A stretch of DNA of 64,000 nt from Streptomyces sp. Ru71 (GTDB lineage Bacteria > Actinomycetota > Actinomycetes > Streptomycetales > Streptomycetaceae). Under the pieces are notes generated by a model. It saw only the letters and a list, made by a program, of their open reading frames with translations. It ran no database searches and was not told where the DNA came from. Each line of letters opens with the position of its first letter. Position 1 is the stretch's first letter. Of this stretch, positions 18,100-26,680 are shown in pieces. The DNA lies in contig NZ_PQSS01000017.1 of assembly GCF_002920535.1 (NCBI RefSeq), positions 1 to 64,000 on the forward strand, read 5' to 3'. A program made the translations under genes and the position numbers.

Positions 18100-18345
18100 A
18101 TGCCAGCTCTGAATGTGGAGTTCAGCGAGCGCGAGCTAGAGGACCTGCGGCAGATCGCCAAGGAGCGGGGTACGTCGATGAAAGCGCTCGTGCGGGAGGC
18201 GGCCGCCGCCGACATCGCTCGGCACCGGGCGCTGAAGGAGGGCGCGGAGGCCTTCCGGCGCTTCTTCACGGGCCACGCCGAGGAGTTCGCGGCGGCCTTC
18301 CCGGACGACGAGCCACCGGGCAGCGGCGAGGGGCGGGTCGCCTGA
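18100..18345 (+). CDS. Ribbon-helix-helix protein, putative antitoxin
   Basis: 81 residues. The N-terminal NVEFSERELEDLRQIAKERG and MKALVREAAAADI form a strand-helix-helix of the Arc/CopG type, which binds DNA as a dimer; the acidic C-terminal tail could bind the partner. The start of the Fic-like gene is 3 bases after its stop, the normal antitoxin-toxin order. It is expected to repress its own operon (inference from the dyad at 18076-18090). Confidence 0.75.
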   Translation: MPALNVEFSERELEDLRQIAKERGTSMKALVREAAAADIARHRALKEGAEAFRRFFTGHAEEFAAAFPDDEPPGSGEGRVA

Positions 18346-18348
18346 GCG

Positions 18349-18726
18349 ATGGCTTCCGTCGTCCACATCGACGTCCCCTGGCTGCTGCAGCGGCACGAGG
18401 AGGTCCTGCCGGAGCAGCCCACCATCAACGACTTCTCCGCGCTCGTCGCCGCCGTCGCCCGGCACCGGGTCGACCCGCCGCGGCTCGGCGTGAACTCCGA
18501 CCCCGCCTGGCGGGCCGCGGCCCTGTTGCACACGCTCGCCGTGCTCAAGCCGCTGCCCTCGGCCAACGCCCGCTTCGCCTGTGCCACGGCGGTGGCCTAC
18601 ATGTTCGTCAGCGGCGTCGGCATCGACCCGCCCTACGGCGCCCTGGTCGACCTCGCCCGCGATCTGATGTCCGGCAAGGCGGACGTGTACCGCGCCGCCG
18701 ACCGGCTGCGCGCCTGGCAGATCTGA
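18349..18726 (+). CDS. Fic/Doc-like toxin-component protein with an altered active-site motif
   Basis: 125 residues, small all-alpha protein of the size of Doc. The position of the Fic motif HxFxDGNKR reads KPLPSANAR here: the catalytic His is Lys, and Asp and the second basic residue are also changed, with Asn and Arg kept. Doc phosphorylates EF-Tu and Fic proteins usually adenylylate targets; whether this variant has any such activity is doubtful. It is translationally linked to the ribbon-helix-helix gene. A related protein annotated as a Fic-family toxin component is common in Streptomyces (family recollection, not searched). Confidence 0.7.
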   Translation: MASVVHIDVPWLLQRHEEVLPEQPTINDFSALVAAVARHRVDPPRLGVNSDPAWRAAALLHTLAVLKPLPSANARFACATAVAYMFVSGVGIDPPYGALVDLARDLMSGKADVYRAADRLRAWQI

Positions 18727-18754
18727 GCCGGGCGTCGCGCACGTCCCCTCCGGA

Positions 18755-18789
18755 CCGCCGGCCGAGGGCGGGAGGAACAAGGCCGGCGG
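18755..18789 (+). terminator. Hairpin downstream of the Fic-like gene
   Basis: 9-bp perfect stem (18755-18763 with 18781-18789), 17-base loop, followed by CGTTT. Confidence 0.5.
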
Positions 18790-18836
18790 CCGTTTCGCGC
18801 AGGAGAGCCGCCGTCCTGCGCGGGGCCTCCGAGGAA

Positions 18837-18872
18837 GGGCCGTCACCAGTGCACTACGAGCCGTGACGGCCC
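18837..18872 (+). terminator. Second hairpin in the same gap
   Basis: GGGCCGTCAC (18837-18846) pairs exactly with GTGACGGCCC (18863-18872), 16-base loop. Confidence 0.45.
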
Positions 18873-19145
18873 GGGAGCGTGCGCGTGGCACGGAAGTGTG
18901 CGCGCGTTTCACACGGGGCGCGGAATTGTTCGAAAACGCTTACTGGAAGCGCCAGTTGGCCTGCGGCTTTCTGACTTTCTGTCAATGGCGAGGACGGCTT
19001 CCGAGCGGCTTGTTGCGTCCAAGTCAGGTATGCAAGGCTGAGCGCTTCCCGCACACGCCGGAAAAGGCAGGCCCGGTTTCGCGCCCCTTTTGCGGCGCGC
19101 GGCGATCCTGTACAGCTCCAGCGCGTGGGAAGGAATCCGCTCACC
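18873..19145 (+). other. Non-coding leader region of the sigma-like/lectin gene
   Basis: With the two hairpins before it, this completes a 419-base gap. It is noticeably less GC-rich than its surroundings (for example near 18920-18990) and probably holds the promoter of the gene at 19146, but no convincing -10/-35 pair was found. The ribosome site GGAAGGA lies about 10 bases before the GTG. Confidence 0.4.
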
Positions 19146-20741
19146 GTGCCCACCCCCCACCCCCCTCGTCCGCACCGTCCGCCCTCCGGCGGCTCCCTGG
19201 AGGAATCCGACGAGGCGCTCGCCGTCCGGGCCCGCGGCGGGCCCGACGACGATGTCGCCCAGGCCACGGCTCTGCTGATGGCCCGGCACTGGCAGCCGGT
19301 GCACGACTACGCCGTCATCTGCCTGGCCTCGTCCGCGCAGGTCGCGGCGATGGTCACGGCGGCCGCGTTCCATCAGGTGCTCGACCGGCTCACGCTGGGG
19401 GAGCCCGCCGCCGCGCTGCGCCCGCGCCTGCTGCTCGCCGTGCGGGGCACGGTGCGGCAGTGGGCCGCCGCCGAGCGAATAGCCGGGGTACTGCCGCAGT
19501 TGCGCAAACCCGCAGGGGGGCGCGGTATGCGGGTCGCCAAGGACATGACACCGGAAAACCGCCGGCTGACCGAGCTGTCATTCCACGCGCTTCCCGCCCC
19601 TGCCCAGTGCCTGCTGTGGCACATCGACGTCGAGGCCGAGCCGATAACCGTTCCCGCCGGTCTGCTGGGCATGACCGAGGAAGCCGCCACGGCCGCTTAC
19701 CAGGAGGCCCGGGATAAACTCCGCGAGGGCTGTGTGCGCGCCCATCGGGAACTCGCGCCGAGCCCGGAGTGCCGTCACCACAACCGTCTCCTCGACATTC
19801 CCCTGCGCCGCGGCTCGGGCCTGCTGCCCGAGGTGCGCCGGCATCTCGCGCAGTGCCGCCACTGCCGCGCCGCGGCCGAGCAACTGAGGCGATTCGAGTC
19901 CGCGTTGGGCCCGCTGCTCGCCGAGGCGGTGCTCGGCTGGGGCGCCCGCCGCTATCTCGACTCCCGCCCCGGCCGCCGGGGCCGGGCGGGCGGCCACGGC
20001 CGGGGCGCCGCCCGGCACCGCGGCGGCCGGCCCGGACGCAGGCTGCTGCCCTTCGGCCCCCGCTCCCCGCGCGCCGTGCTGACCGGGGCGGGGCTCGCCT
20101 CCGCCGGGGTGCTGACGCTGCTGCTCGCCTCCGGGGGGTGGTCCGACGACGGTCCCGGTCCCGGCCAGGCCGCCTCGGCCACCACGGTCGGCGGTGCCCC
20201 CGCCGCCACCGCCCCGCTGCCGCCGGCCGCCTCCACCGCCCCGCCCGGAACGGCCCAACTGCCCACCAAGCCGCGGCGCACCCGGCTGCGCAACGTCGCC
20301 GCCGATCTGTGCCTGGACATCCGTGGCCGTGCCACGGCGGGTGCCCAGCTGCAGCTCGCCGTGTGCTCCTCGGCGTCCACCCAGCAGTGGTCGTACGAGG
20401 ACGACGGGCTGCTGCGCAGCGTGGCCGCGCCCCAGCTGTGCCTGGACTCGCACGCCGACGCGGGGGTCGTCATCCTCGGCCCCTGCGCACCCCGCGGTGA
20501 CCGGCGGGCCGACGACGTGCGCTACGACCTCACCGTCCGGGGCGAACTGCTGCCCCGCTGGGACGAGACGCTGGCCCTGGCCGCGACGTCCCAGGACATG
20601 GACGGCTACATCGTGGTCGAGGTCCGCGACGGCTCCGCCGCCCGCCGCTGGCACACGGACTCCCCGCCCCCCGGCTCCGCGCCGAACGCGGCCCCGGCCA
20701 CCCACCCGGCCCGCCCGGTGGACCTGACGAACCGAGCCTGA
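19146..20741 (+). CDS. Sigma-like / zinc-finger / membrane / ricin-type lectin fusion protein
   Basis: 531 residues. The first 190 residues resemble an ECF sigma factor: a region 2-like part (DEALAVRARGGPDDDVAQAT onward) and a region 4-like helical part. An anti-sigma-type zinc finger follows (HLAQCRHCRAA, near residue 240), then an Arg/Gly-rich stretch, one membrane helix (AVLTGAGLASAGVLTLLLAS, about 315-335), a Pro/Ala linker, and an outer ricin-type beta-trefoil half (LCLDIRG, QQWSYEDDGLLRS, LCLDSHADAG). This suggests an envelope sensor with the lectin outside and DNA- or polymerase-binding parts inside (inference). The sigma-like part is degenerate and may not bind promoters. Confidence 0.75.
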   Translation: MPTPHPPRPHRPPSGGSLEESDEALAVRARGGPDDDVAQATALLMARHWQPVHDYAVICLASSAQVAAMVTAAAFHQVLDRLTLGEPAAALRPRLLLAVRGTVRQWAAAERIAGVLPQLRKPAGGRGMRVAKDMTPENRRLTELSFHALPAPAQCLLWHIDVEAEPITVPAGLLGMTEEAATAAYQEARDKLREGCVRAHRELAPSPECRHHNRLLDIPLRRGSGLLPEVRRHLAQCRHCRAAAEQLRRFESALGPLLAEAVLGWGARRYLDSRPGRRGRAGGHGRGAARHRGGRPGRRLLPFGPRSPRAVLTGAGLASAGVLTLLLASGGWSDDGPGPGQAASATTVGGAPAATAPLPPAASTAPPGTAQLPTKPRRTRLRNVAADLCLDIRGRATAGAQLQLAVCSSASTQQWSYEDDGLLRSVAAPQLCLDSHADAGVVILGPCAPRGDRRADDVRYDLTVRGELLPRWDETLALAATSQDMDGYIVVEVRDGSAARRWHTDSPPPGSAPNAAPATHPARPVDLTNRA

Positions 20742-21319
20742 ACGACCCCACCGCCCCGGCCCGCCGGACCGCTTCGGCGGTCTGGTGCGCCAGGGGCAGG
20801 GCGACGGCCCTGGATTGGGCTGATGGCCCGTGGGCCGGCGGCCCCGGCGGTCCGCTCGCCGGTGGGCCGGCAGGCCGGTGGGTGTGAGGGGCGGTGGTTC
20901 GGTGGCCCTGCCCGTCTCGTTCGCCGGGGTGGGACGTCGCTTGCGTCGGGCTGAGGCCGGCGGTCCCGGCGATCCGGTGGTCTGCGCGCCTCGGCGAGCC
21001 AGTGGTCTTGGCCGGCCGGTGGTGCCGGGGGCGCAGTGCTAGTGGGCTGGGGCCCCGGTGGGCTGGTGGGCCCGGTGGTCTTGCCCGTCCCGTTTGCTGA
21101 TGGCCCGTGGGCCGGCGGCCCCGGCGGTTTGTTCGCCGGTGGGGGAGAGCGCTTGCGGTGGGTCTGAGGGGACGACCACTCGGGCCCCCGGACCACCACC
21201 GTGGCCCACCGCCTCGCCACGGCCGAGCCCCGCCCCACCGTGACGACCGAATACCCGACTCCGCCGCCCGCCAGGGCCGACGTCGCACCCGGCACATTGG
21301 CAGAGTCTGCGTGCCGGGG
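20742..21319. repeat. Non-coding repeat-rich spacer with 48-bp direct repeats
   Basis: This 578-base gap between convergent genes carries no credible gene. A 48-bp segment at 20819-20866 recurs at 21096-21143 with three mismatches, 277 bases apart. Shorter variants of the same G/C words (GGTGGTCTTGCCCGT-like and GCCGGTGGG-like) fill the rest. The strongly biased composition makes long false open frames on both strands. Confidence 0.7.
20765..20784 (+). terminator. TTCG-tetraloop terminator after the lectin fusion gene
   Basis: GACCGC-TTCG-GCGGTC (20767-20782), extended by two more pairs, 24 bases after the stop codon. TTCG loops are exceptionally stable. Confidence 0.65.
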
Positions 21320-22669
21320 TCAGTTCCGGTTGCCCCGGGCGAGGCGTAGCACCCTCGGCCAGTCGAGGGTGGGGCGGCTGTGGGTGGTCGCCGCGTGGCG
21401 GGGAAGGCGTACCCGTAGCGCTCCCGGGACGATGCGGCACACGACAGGCGCGGGCAGCAGGACGTGTTCGCCGTCGATGCCGGCCGCGACGGTCACGGTG
21501 TCCGCGTCGACGACCACCCCGCTCGCGGTCAGCCGGGTGAAGCCGGCTCCGCCCCCGACGGCCCGGGCCGCCCCCGCGCTGTTGTCGACGTGCACGCACA
21601 GCACGCCGAGCAGTCCCGAGTCCAGGCTCTCCCTGTGGCTGCGCCGCGGCCCGACGGCGTACCGGTAGGGGTTGTTGCTGACCAGCACCGCCTGCAACCC
21701 CTCGGCGTGACGGTCCCCGGACCGCATGCGCAAGCGGGGCGCGTCCTCGCCCGTGAGCAGCTCCGGCAGGTCGTGCAGCGCCGTACGCAACTGGGCGCCC
21801 CGGTACGCGGAGTTGCCCACCACGGCCGCGTACGTACCGAAGGACGCGTTGTTGACGAAGACCCGGTCGGCGGCGAAACCGAGGTCGACCCGGCGTTCGA
21901 CGCCGTCGGTCAGCGCCTGAAGCGCGGCGGCCGGGTCGTCGCGGTCGAGACCGAGGTCCAGGGCGAAGTGGTTGCGCGTGCCCGCGGGAATCACCACGAA
22001 GGGCAGGTCGTGCTCGTGGGCCACCTCCGCCACCAGCGCCTGGGTGCCGTCCCCGCCCGCCACCGCGAGCAGGTCGGCTCCCTCCAGGACGGCTCGCCGG
22101 GCCAGGCCGGCCGCGTCCTGCTGGCCCGGCCCGAGCAGGGTCACCCGGGCACCCGCCGCACGGGCCCGCTCGACCAGGTGGAAGCGGTCGACCTTGCCGC
22201 CGCCGGAGCGCGGGTTCATCAGGATCCAGGGGTGCTCGGCCACCGGCGCCGGCGCCATCTCGTCCGGCGCGCTGACCGGACGGGGGGTCAGGGCGTTGCG
22301 GGCCGCCGCGCAGGCGAACAGCAGCAGCGCGGCGGAGAGCGCGGCCGGACCGAGCATGTCGTGGGCGGCGTACAGACCCAGGACGGTGAGGGGCGCGGCC
22401 ACCGCCACCGCCATGCCCAGGCCGCGCACGACTCCCGTGTGGGCCAGCGTCCACCACACCCCGACCGACGCCAGCGCCAGCCCGGCCATGCCGAGCAGGA
22501 GCCACAGCGCGCTGCGCAGCCCGGCGGCGACGAGCGGGACCAGGATGCCGCCGAGCAGTGCGAGCAGCGCGACGCGGGCCCACCACGCGCCGGCGCGGTC
22601 GGCGCCGGCGGACGGAGTCGCACGATGGGCCGGGCTCTTCGGCCTGGCCCATCGGGTGGGGCGCTCCAC
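21320..22669 (-). CDS. Diacylglycerol kinase-like lipid kinase with N-terminal membrane domain
   Basis: 449 residues, GTG start with AAAGGA upstream. Four or so membrane helices (about residues 25-125) are followed by a DAGKc catalytic domain: NPRSGGGKVDRF for nucleotide phosphate, the hallmark GGDGT in AVAGGDGTQALVAE, then PAGTRNHFALDLGLDRDDP and a C-terminal beta domain. These enzymes phosphorylate diacylglycerol or related lipids such as sphingoid bases at the membrane. It is the last gene of a run of minus-strand membrane genes, 54 bases after the DUF7144 gene. Confidence 0.88.
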   Translation of the reverse strand: MERPTRWARPKSPAHRATPSAGADRAGAWWARVALLALLGGILVPLVAAGLRSALWLLLGMAGLALASVGVWWTLAHTGVVRGLGMAVAVAAPLTVLGLYAAHDMLGPAALSAALLLFACAAARNALTPRPVSAPDEMAPAPVAEHPWILMNPRSGGGKVDRFHLVERARAAGARVTLLGPGQQDAAGLARRAVLEGADLLAVAGGDGTQALVAEVAHEHDLPFVVIPAGTRNHFALDLGLDRDDPAAALQALTDGVERRVDLGFAADRVFVNNASFGTYAAVVGNSAYRGAQLRTALHDLPELLTGEDAPRLRMRSGDRHAEGLQAVLVSNNPYRYAVGPRRSHRESLDSGLLGVLCVHVDNSAGAARAVGGGAGFTRLTASGVVVDADTVTVAAGIDGEHVLLPAPVVCRIVPGALRVRLPRHAATTHSRPTLDWPRVLRLARGNRN

Positions 22670-22723
22670 CGGATGTCCTTTCCTGCCGTCACCGTCAGGG
22701 GGACCGGCGCACCGGTTCGCGGC

Positions 22724-23179
22724 TCACCGGTCGCCGCGCGGCACGGTGGTGTCGAAGGAGTCGCCGAAGTCCTCCTTCCGGGCGACGCACAGGGCCCAGA
22801 TGATGAACCCCGACATTGTGATCATGATGACGGACCACACCGGGTAGTAAGGCAGCGAGAGGAAGTTGGCGATGATGACGAGCCCGGCGATCCCCACGCC
22901 GAGGACCCGCGCCCACGTCGCCGCCTGGTACAGCCCGATGCTGATGACCACCGCGACGACGCCCAGGGCGAGGTGGATCCAGCCCCAGCCGGTGAGGTCG
23001 AACTCGAAGACGTAGTTGCGCGTGGTGAGGAACACGTCGTCCTCGGCGATCGCCATGATGCCGCGGAAGATGTCCAGGATGCCCACCAGCGTGAGCATGA
23101 CGGCGGCGAAGGTCATCAGGCCCGCGGCCCATGCGAACTTCGTCGAGTGCGCCGCCCGGGGCGCGTGGGTGGCGGTCAT
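22724..23179 (-). CDS. DUF7144-type four-helix membrane protein
   Basis: 151 residues, four hydrophobic helices (about 20-40, 65-90, 95-110, 115-135), with the central LTGWGWIHLALGVVAVVIS segment typical of actinobacterial DUF7144 proteins. No catalytic residues are evident and the function is unknown. Lies 27 bases after the SHOCT protein and probably shares its transcript. Confidence 0.8.
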   Translation of the reverse strand: MTATHAPRAAHSTKFAWAAGLMTFAAVMLTLVGILDIFRGIMAIAEDDVFLTTRNYVFEFDLTGWGWIHLALGVVAVVISIGLYQAATWARVLGVGIAGLVIIANFLSLPYYPVWSVIMITMSGFIIWALCVARKEDFGDSFDTTVPRGDR

Positions 23180-23206
23180 CTTCGTGCCTCGTTTCCTTGT
23201 CGGTAC

Positions 23207-23662
23207 TCAGCGGGGTGCGGACGCGGCCGTGGCGCCGGAGCCGGCCGGGGTGCCGGTCTCGCTCAGGACGACCTGCTTGGCCCGGCGGAACTCCTCGTCG
23301 GTGATGTCTCCGCGGGCGCGCATGTCGGACAGCTTGGCGAGTTCGTCGGCGCTCGTCGGGCGGCCGCCCTCGCCGGCGGTCTTCTTGATGTACGCGTCGA
23401 ACTCCGCCTGCTGCGCCCGGGCGTGGGCGATCTCCCGGTGGCCCATGCTCTTGCCGCGGGCGATGACGTAGACGAAGACACCGAGGAAGGGCAGCACGAT
23501 GACGAAGATCATCCAGCCGGTCTTGCCCCAGCCGCTCAGCTCGTCGTCGCGGAAGATGTCGCCGATGATCCGGAAGAGCAGGACGAACCACATGATCCAC
23601 AGGAAGAACCACAGCATGGTCCAGAACATGCTCAGCAGCGGGTAGTCGTAGGCGAGTTCCAT
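23207..23662 (-). CDS. PLDc_N plus SHOCT domain membrane protein
   Basis: 151 residues. Two membrane helices (about 10-35 and 45-68, with GKTGWMIFVIVLPFLGVFVY) form a phospholipase-D-nuclease N-terminal-like membrane anchor, followed by a charged helix and a C-terminal SHOCT motif (LAKLSDMRARGDITDEEFRR). SHOCT modules are short oligomerisation segments. No enzymatic part is present. Probably a small stress or envelope protein; co-directional with the DUF7144 gene. Confidence 0.85.
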   Translation of the reverse strand: MELAYDYPLLSMFWTMLWFFLWIMWFVLLFRIIGDIFRDDELSGWGKTGWMIFVIVLPFLGVFVYVIARGKSMGHREIAHARAQQAEFDAYIKKTAGEGGRPTSADELAKLSDMRARGDITDEEFRRAKQVVLSETGTPAGSGATAASAPR

Positions 23663-23781
23663 GGGGTACTCATCTCTCTTCTCGGTCCGGGCGGGCGTCC
23701 TGCCGCCGTCCCCGGCTGATCTCAGCGTGCCCACGCCGGCGCCGGCGGGCCTCACCCGGCGCGGGTGAACCCGGCCCCCGC

Positions 23782-25134
23782 TCAGGGGCCCGCCCGGCCC
23801 GGTTCGGCCGCCGCACCGTCCCGCCCCGCCGCCGCGGCCAGGACGCCGAGCAGGACGAGGACCACGACGACCAGGCCGACGACCAGCGCCACGGCGCCGA
23901 CCGTGGGGTAGTTCCACAGCACCAGGGCCAGGGCCCCGAGCCCGATGACGACGCCGGTCGTCCACGAGCGGTGGCCGTCCAGCCAGCGGCCGGTGGTGCC
24001 GGTGTTCACCCCGGCGCCGCTCAGCGCACGGCCCGCGGCACCCGTACCGCGCCCGGCCAGCGAACGCACGCCACGGGCCACCCGGCTCGGGCCGTACAGG
24101 AACGCGGCCAGGGCCGTGACCACGGCGACCACCAGCAGCGTGCGGGTGCTGTTGCGCAGGAAGCGGATGAAGGTGTCGTAGATCACCGCGGCGGCGTCGG
24201 GCGGCAGCGCGGCGGGCGGCACGGAGTCGAGGTAGACACGGCGCACGACGGCCAGCCCGACCAGCAGGACGATCATCATCACACCGATGCCCGAGGCCGT
24301 GATCAGCAGCATCATGCGGTGCGCGGGCGCGATCCACACGGCGAGCGCCGCGAGCACGACCGTCAGCACGGGCAGCCAGGCCCCCATGATGTCCAGCAGC
24401 CGCACGGCGTCCTGCGCCTTGGAGAGCTTGGCGGTCTCGAACAGGGTGATCTGCTTGTCGGGCGTGGGGATGGCGGACGCCTTCTCGAAGCCCTGGTCGA
24501 CGAGGCGCTGCTTGACCTGGTCGACCACGGTGCCGAGGTCCAGCGTGATCTTGTCGCCCTGAGCCTGCACGGCCTTGCTGTTGTCCCCGGTGAGCATGCC
24601 CACGACCGCCGACTGGGCACGCCGGTTGGCGCCCACCCACGCCTGCTGGAAGACGTCGCTGGTGACCACGCGGTTCACGATGCCGTGCACGGCGCTCGTC
24701 AGGGCGCTGCGCAGCGGACCGGCCAGCGCCGCGGACTGGCTCACGACCGCCGGAGGTGCCCCGGCGTCCGCCAGCGCCTTGCTCAGCGACGCCGTCACGG
24801 CTTCGACGTTCACGTTCGACACGACATGGGTGGTGAGCCGGTCGGTCACCACCGACTGGACGGCCGGTTCCTTCGCCAGCGGGGCGACGGTCTGCACGTA
24901 CCGGTCGGTGTCGGTGACCGTGTTGTCCACCCAGGCCGCGACCACGGCCAGCGGGGCGAGCAGCAGCGTGATGACGAGCAGCAGCGAGGCGCCCGCGTAG
25001 CGCGTCTTGCGGTGGCGGACCGTGGCGGCCCGGTGCAGCCGACGATAGTGGGCGTGCTCCTCGGCGCTCAGCACCACCTCGCCGCCGGTGTCGCGGCCGG
25101 GTTCCGGGGCCGGGGGGGACGTTTTCGAAGCCAT
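23782..25134 (-). CDS. Large membrane protein of unknown function
   Basis: 450 residues. A cytosolic N terminus and a first helix (YAGASLLLVITLLLAPLAVV, about 46-68) are followed by an extracytoplasmic domain of about 190 residues (TDRYVQTVAPLAKEPAVQSV onwards, rich in Val/Thr/Ala) and then several helices, ending in a strongly hydrophobic hairpin. The layout is common among actinobacterial conserved membrane proteins without assigned role. It starts 22 bases after the HdeD-like gene, so the two are probably one operon. Confidence 0.75.
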   Translation of the reverse strand: MASKTSPPAPEPGRDTGGEVVLSAEEHAHYRRLHRAATVRHRKTRYAGASLLLVITLLLAPLAVVAAWVDNTVTDTDRYVQTVAPLAKEPAVQSVVTDRLTTHVVSNVNVEAVTASLSKALADAGAPPAVVSQSAALAGPLRSALTSAVHGIVNRVVTSDVFQQAWVGANRRAQSAVVGMLTGDNSKAVQAQGDKITLDLGTVVDQVKQRLVDQGFEKASAIPTPDKQITLFETAKLSKAQDAVRLLDIMGAWLPVLTVVLAALAVWIAPAHRMMLLITASGIGVMMIVLLVGLAVVRRVYLDSVPPAALPPDAAAVIYDTFIRFLRNSTRTLLVVAVVTALAAFLYGPSRVARGVRSLAGRGTGAAGRALSGAGVNTGTTGRWLDGHRSWTTGVVIGLGALALVLWNYPTVGAVALVVGLVVVVLVLLGVLAAAAGRDGAAAEPGRAGP

Positions 25135-25156
25135 GGGGACTCCTCGGTGTCGGGCC

Positions 25157-25858
25157 TCACGCCGTCGGCGGGCCGGACCCGGATCCGGAACGCTCCTTGC
25201 GCAGGGCGGCCCGCAGAGCCAGGGCGAGCCCGAGTTCGGCGACGCCGAGCAGCACCAGCCACAGGCCGAGCAGCCGCGTCAGCGCGACGGCGGACTCGGA
25301 GGGCAGGGCCAGCACCACCACGCCGGCCACCACACCGAGGGCCGCGGCGCCGAGGACGAAGCCGCGGTGCGGCAGGCCCTTGGCGGCCAGTGCCGCCCAG
25401 GCGGTCAGCAGCCCGGTGACCAGCCAGACGGCGCCCGTGATCAGCGAGAGCGCGGCGATCGTCTGCAGCGGATGCCGCAGGCACAGCACCCCGGCCAGCA
25501 CGTACAGCACCGCGACCAGCAGGCCGGTGTGCCGGTCGCCGCGCTCCCGGGCGAAGGCGGCGACGAAGCGGAAGCCACCCGTCACGAGCAGGTACAGCCC
25601 GATGAGCACGGCCAGCACGTGCAGGGTCTCGTCCGGCCAGACCAGGATCAGGATGCCGGGCACCAGCGTGGTCACCGCCGAGCCCAGCAACCAGGTCCAG
25701 GAGCCGCCGAGCAGCGCCAGCTGCTCTTCGGGGCCGGCGCCCCGGGCGAGCCCCGCCGCGTCGGTCCGAGCCGCGGCGTCCCCGTCCGGGGCGTGCGGCG
25801 TCCCGTCGGTCAGAGGTTCGGATCCGGGATGCGGCGCCGGACCACGCGACACGGTCAT
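25157..25858 (-). CDS. HdeD/DUF308 family membrane protein
   Basis: 233 residues. A polar N-terminal 50 residues precede six hydrophobic helices arranged as repeated DUF308 helix pairs (GSAVTTLVPGILILVWPDET, LLVAVLYVLAGVLCLRHPLQ and later copies). HdeD proteins are linked to acid resistance in enterics; in Streptomyces the role is unknown. First gene of the minus-strand group, divergent from the K+ channel gene over 195 bases. Confidence 0.82.
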   Translation of the reverse strand: MTVSRGPAPHPGSEPLTDGTPHAPDGDAAARTDAAGLARGAGPEEQLALLGGSWTWLLGSAVTTLVPGILILVWPDETLHVLAVLIGLYLLVTGGFRFVAAFARERGDRHTGLLVAVLYVLAGVLCLRHPLQTIAALSLITGAVWLVTGLLTAWAALAAKGLPHRGFVLGAAALGVVAGVVVLALPSESAVALTRLLGLWLVLLGVAELGLALALRAALRKERSGSGSGPPTA

Positions 25859-26053
25859 GGCTCCTCCTCGCGTGACGCGGTCAACCACCACCGGACCGCC
25901 GACGGGACGGTGTGCGGGTGCCCGCACCCCCTCAGCGTTCCGCCCGCCGACGCAGGCCGGGTCACCCCCGGTGGGTGATCCGCGGCCGCGGCCGAGACGG
26001 TGGGCTGGACCGTGGACACGGCCACCGGTCGCGGAGGGACGAAACAGCGAGCC

Positions 26054-26680
26054 ATGAGTGATCCAGCCGCCGCCAGGACTGAGGCTCACGCCCCCGGGGA
26101 AGCGCCCTCGGGCCCCGACGCACCCGCGCGTCCGGGGCGGCTCGCGGCGATCGTCGCCCTGGCCCGGCCCGCCCTCATCGCGACCGCCCTGCTCACCGCC
26201 TACTACCTGCTGCCGCTGGACCGGACCGGCACGGTCCTCACCAGCCTGGTGCTCGCGGGGGGACTGCTCGCCGTGACCGCCGTCTTCGCCTGGGAGGTGC
26301 GGACCATCGTCCGGTCGCCGTACCCCCGTCTGAAGGCCGTCGAAGCGCTGGCCACCACCGTCGTGCTGTTCCTCGTCCTGTTCTCGTGCGCCTACTACCT
26401 GCTGGAGCACCACGCGGCGGGCTCCTTCAGCGAACCGCTGACCCGGACCGACGCCCTGTACTTCACGCTGACCACCTTCACCACCGTCGGGTACGGGGAC
26501 ATCGCCGCCCGCTCACAGGCCGGGCGTGTGGTGACGATGCTTCAGATGGTCGGCGGGCTGCTGCTCTTCGGCGTCGCCGCGCGCATCCTCGCGGAGGCCG
26601 TGCAGGCAGGACTGCGCCGCAAGGTCGAGCAGGCCGCGGGCCGGGGCGAGGGCGGGGGAGAAAGGGAAGGACCACCATGA
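26054..26680 (+). CDS. Two-pore-helix potassium channel
   Basis: 208 residues with about four membrane helices. The selectivity filter TVGYGDI sits in TLTTFTTVGYGDIAARSQ, between the pore helix and the last inner helix, the signature of K+-selective ion channels. The N-terminal half has two further hydrophobic helices. No regulatory RCK domain is attached. The stop codon overlaps the start of the DUF2252 gene (ATGA at 26677-26680), showing translational coupling. Confidence 0.9.
   Translation: MSDPAAARTEAHAPGEAPSGPDAPARPGRLAAIVALARPALIATALLTAYYLLPLDRTGTVLTSLVLAGGLLAVTAVFAWEVRTIVRSPYPRLKAVEALATTVVLFLVLFSCAYYLLEHHAAGSFSEPLTRTDALYFTLTTFTTVGYGDIAARSQAGRVVTMLQMVGGLLLFGVAARILAEAVQAGLRRKVEQAAGRGEGGGEREGPP

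Noticed and set aside
20530-21297. Minus-strand frames with many Pro-Ala-His-Gly words
   Set aside because: Generated by the repetitive spacer; not gene-like.
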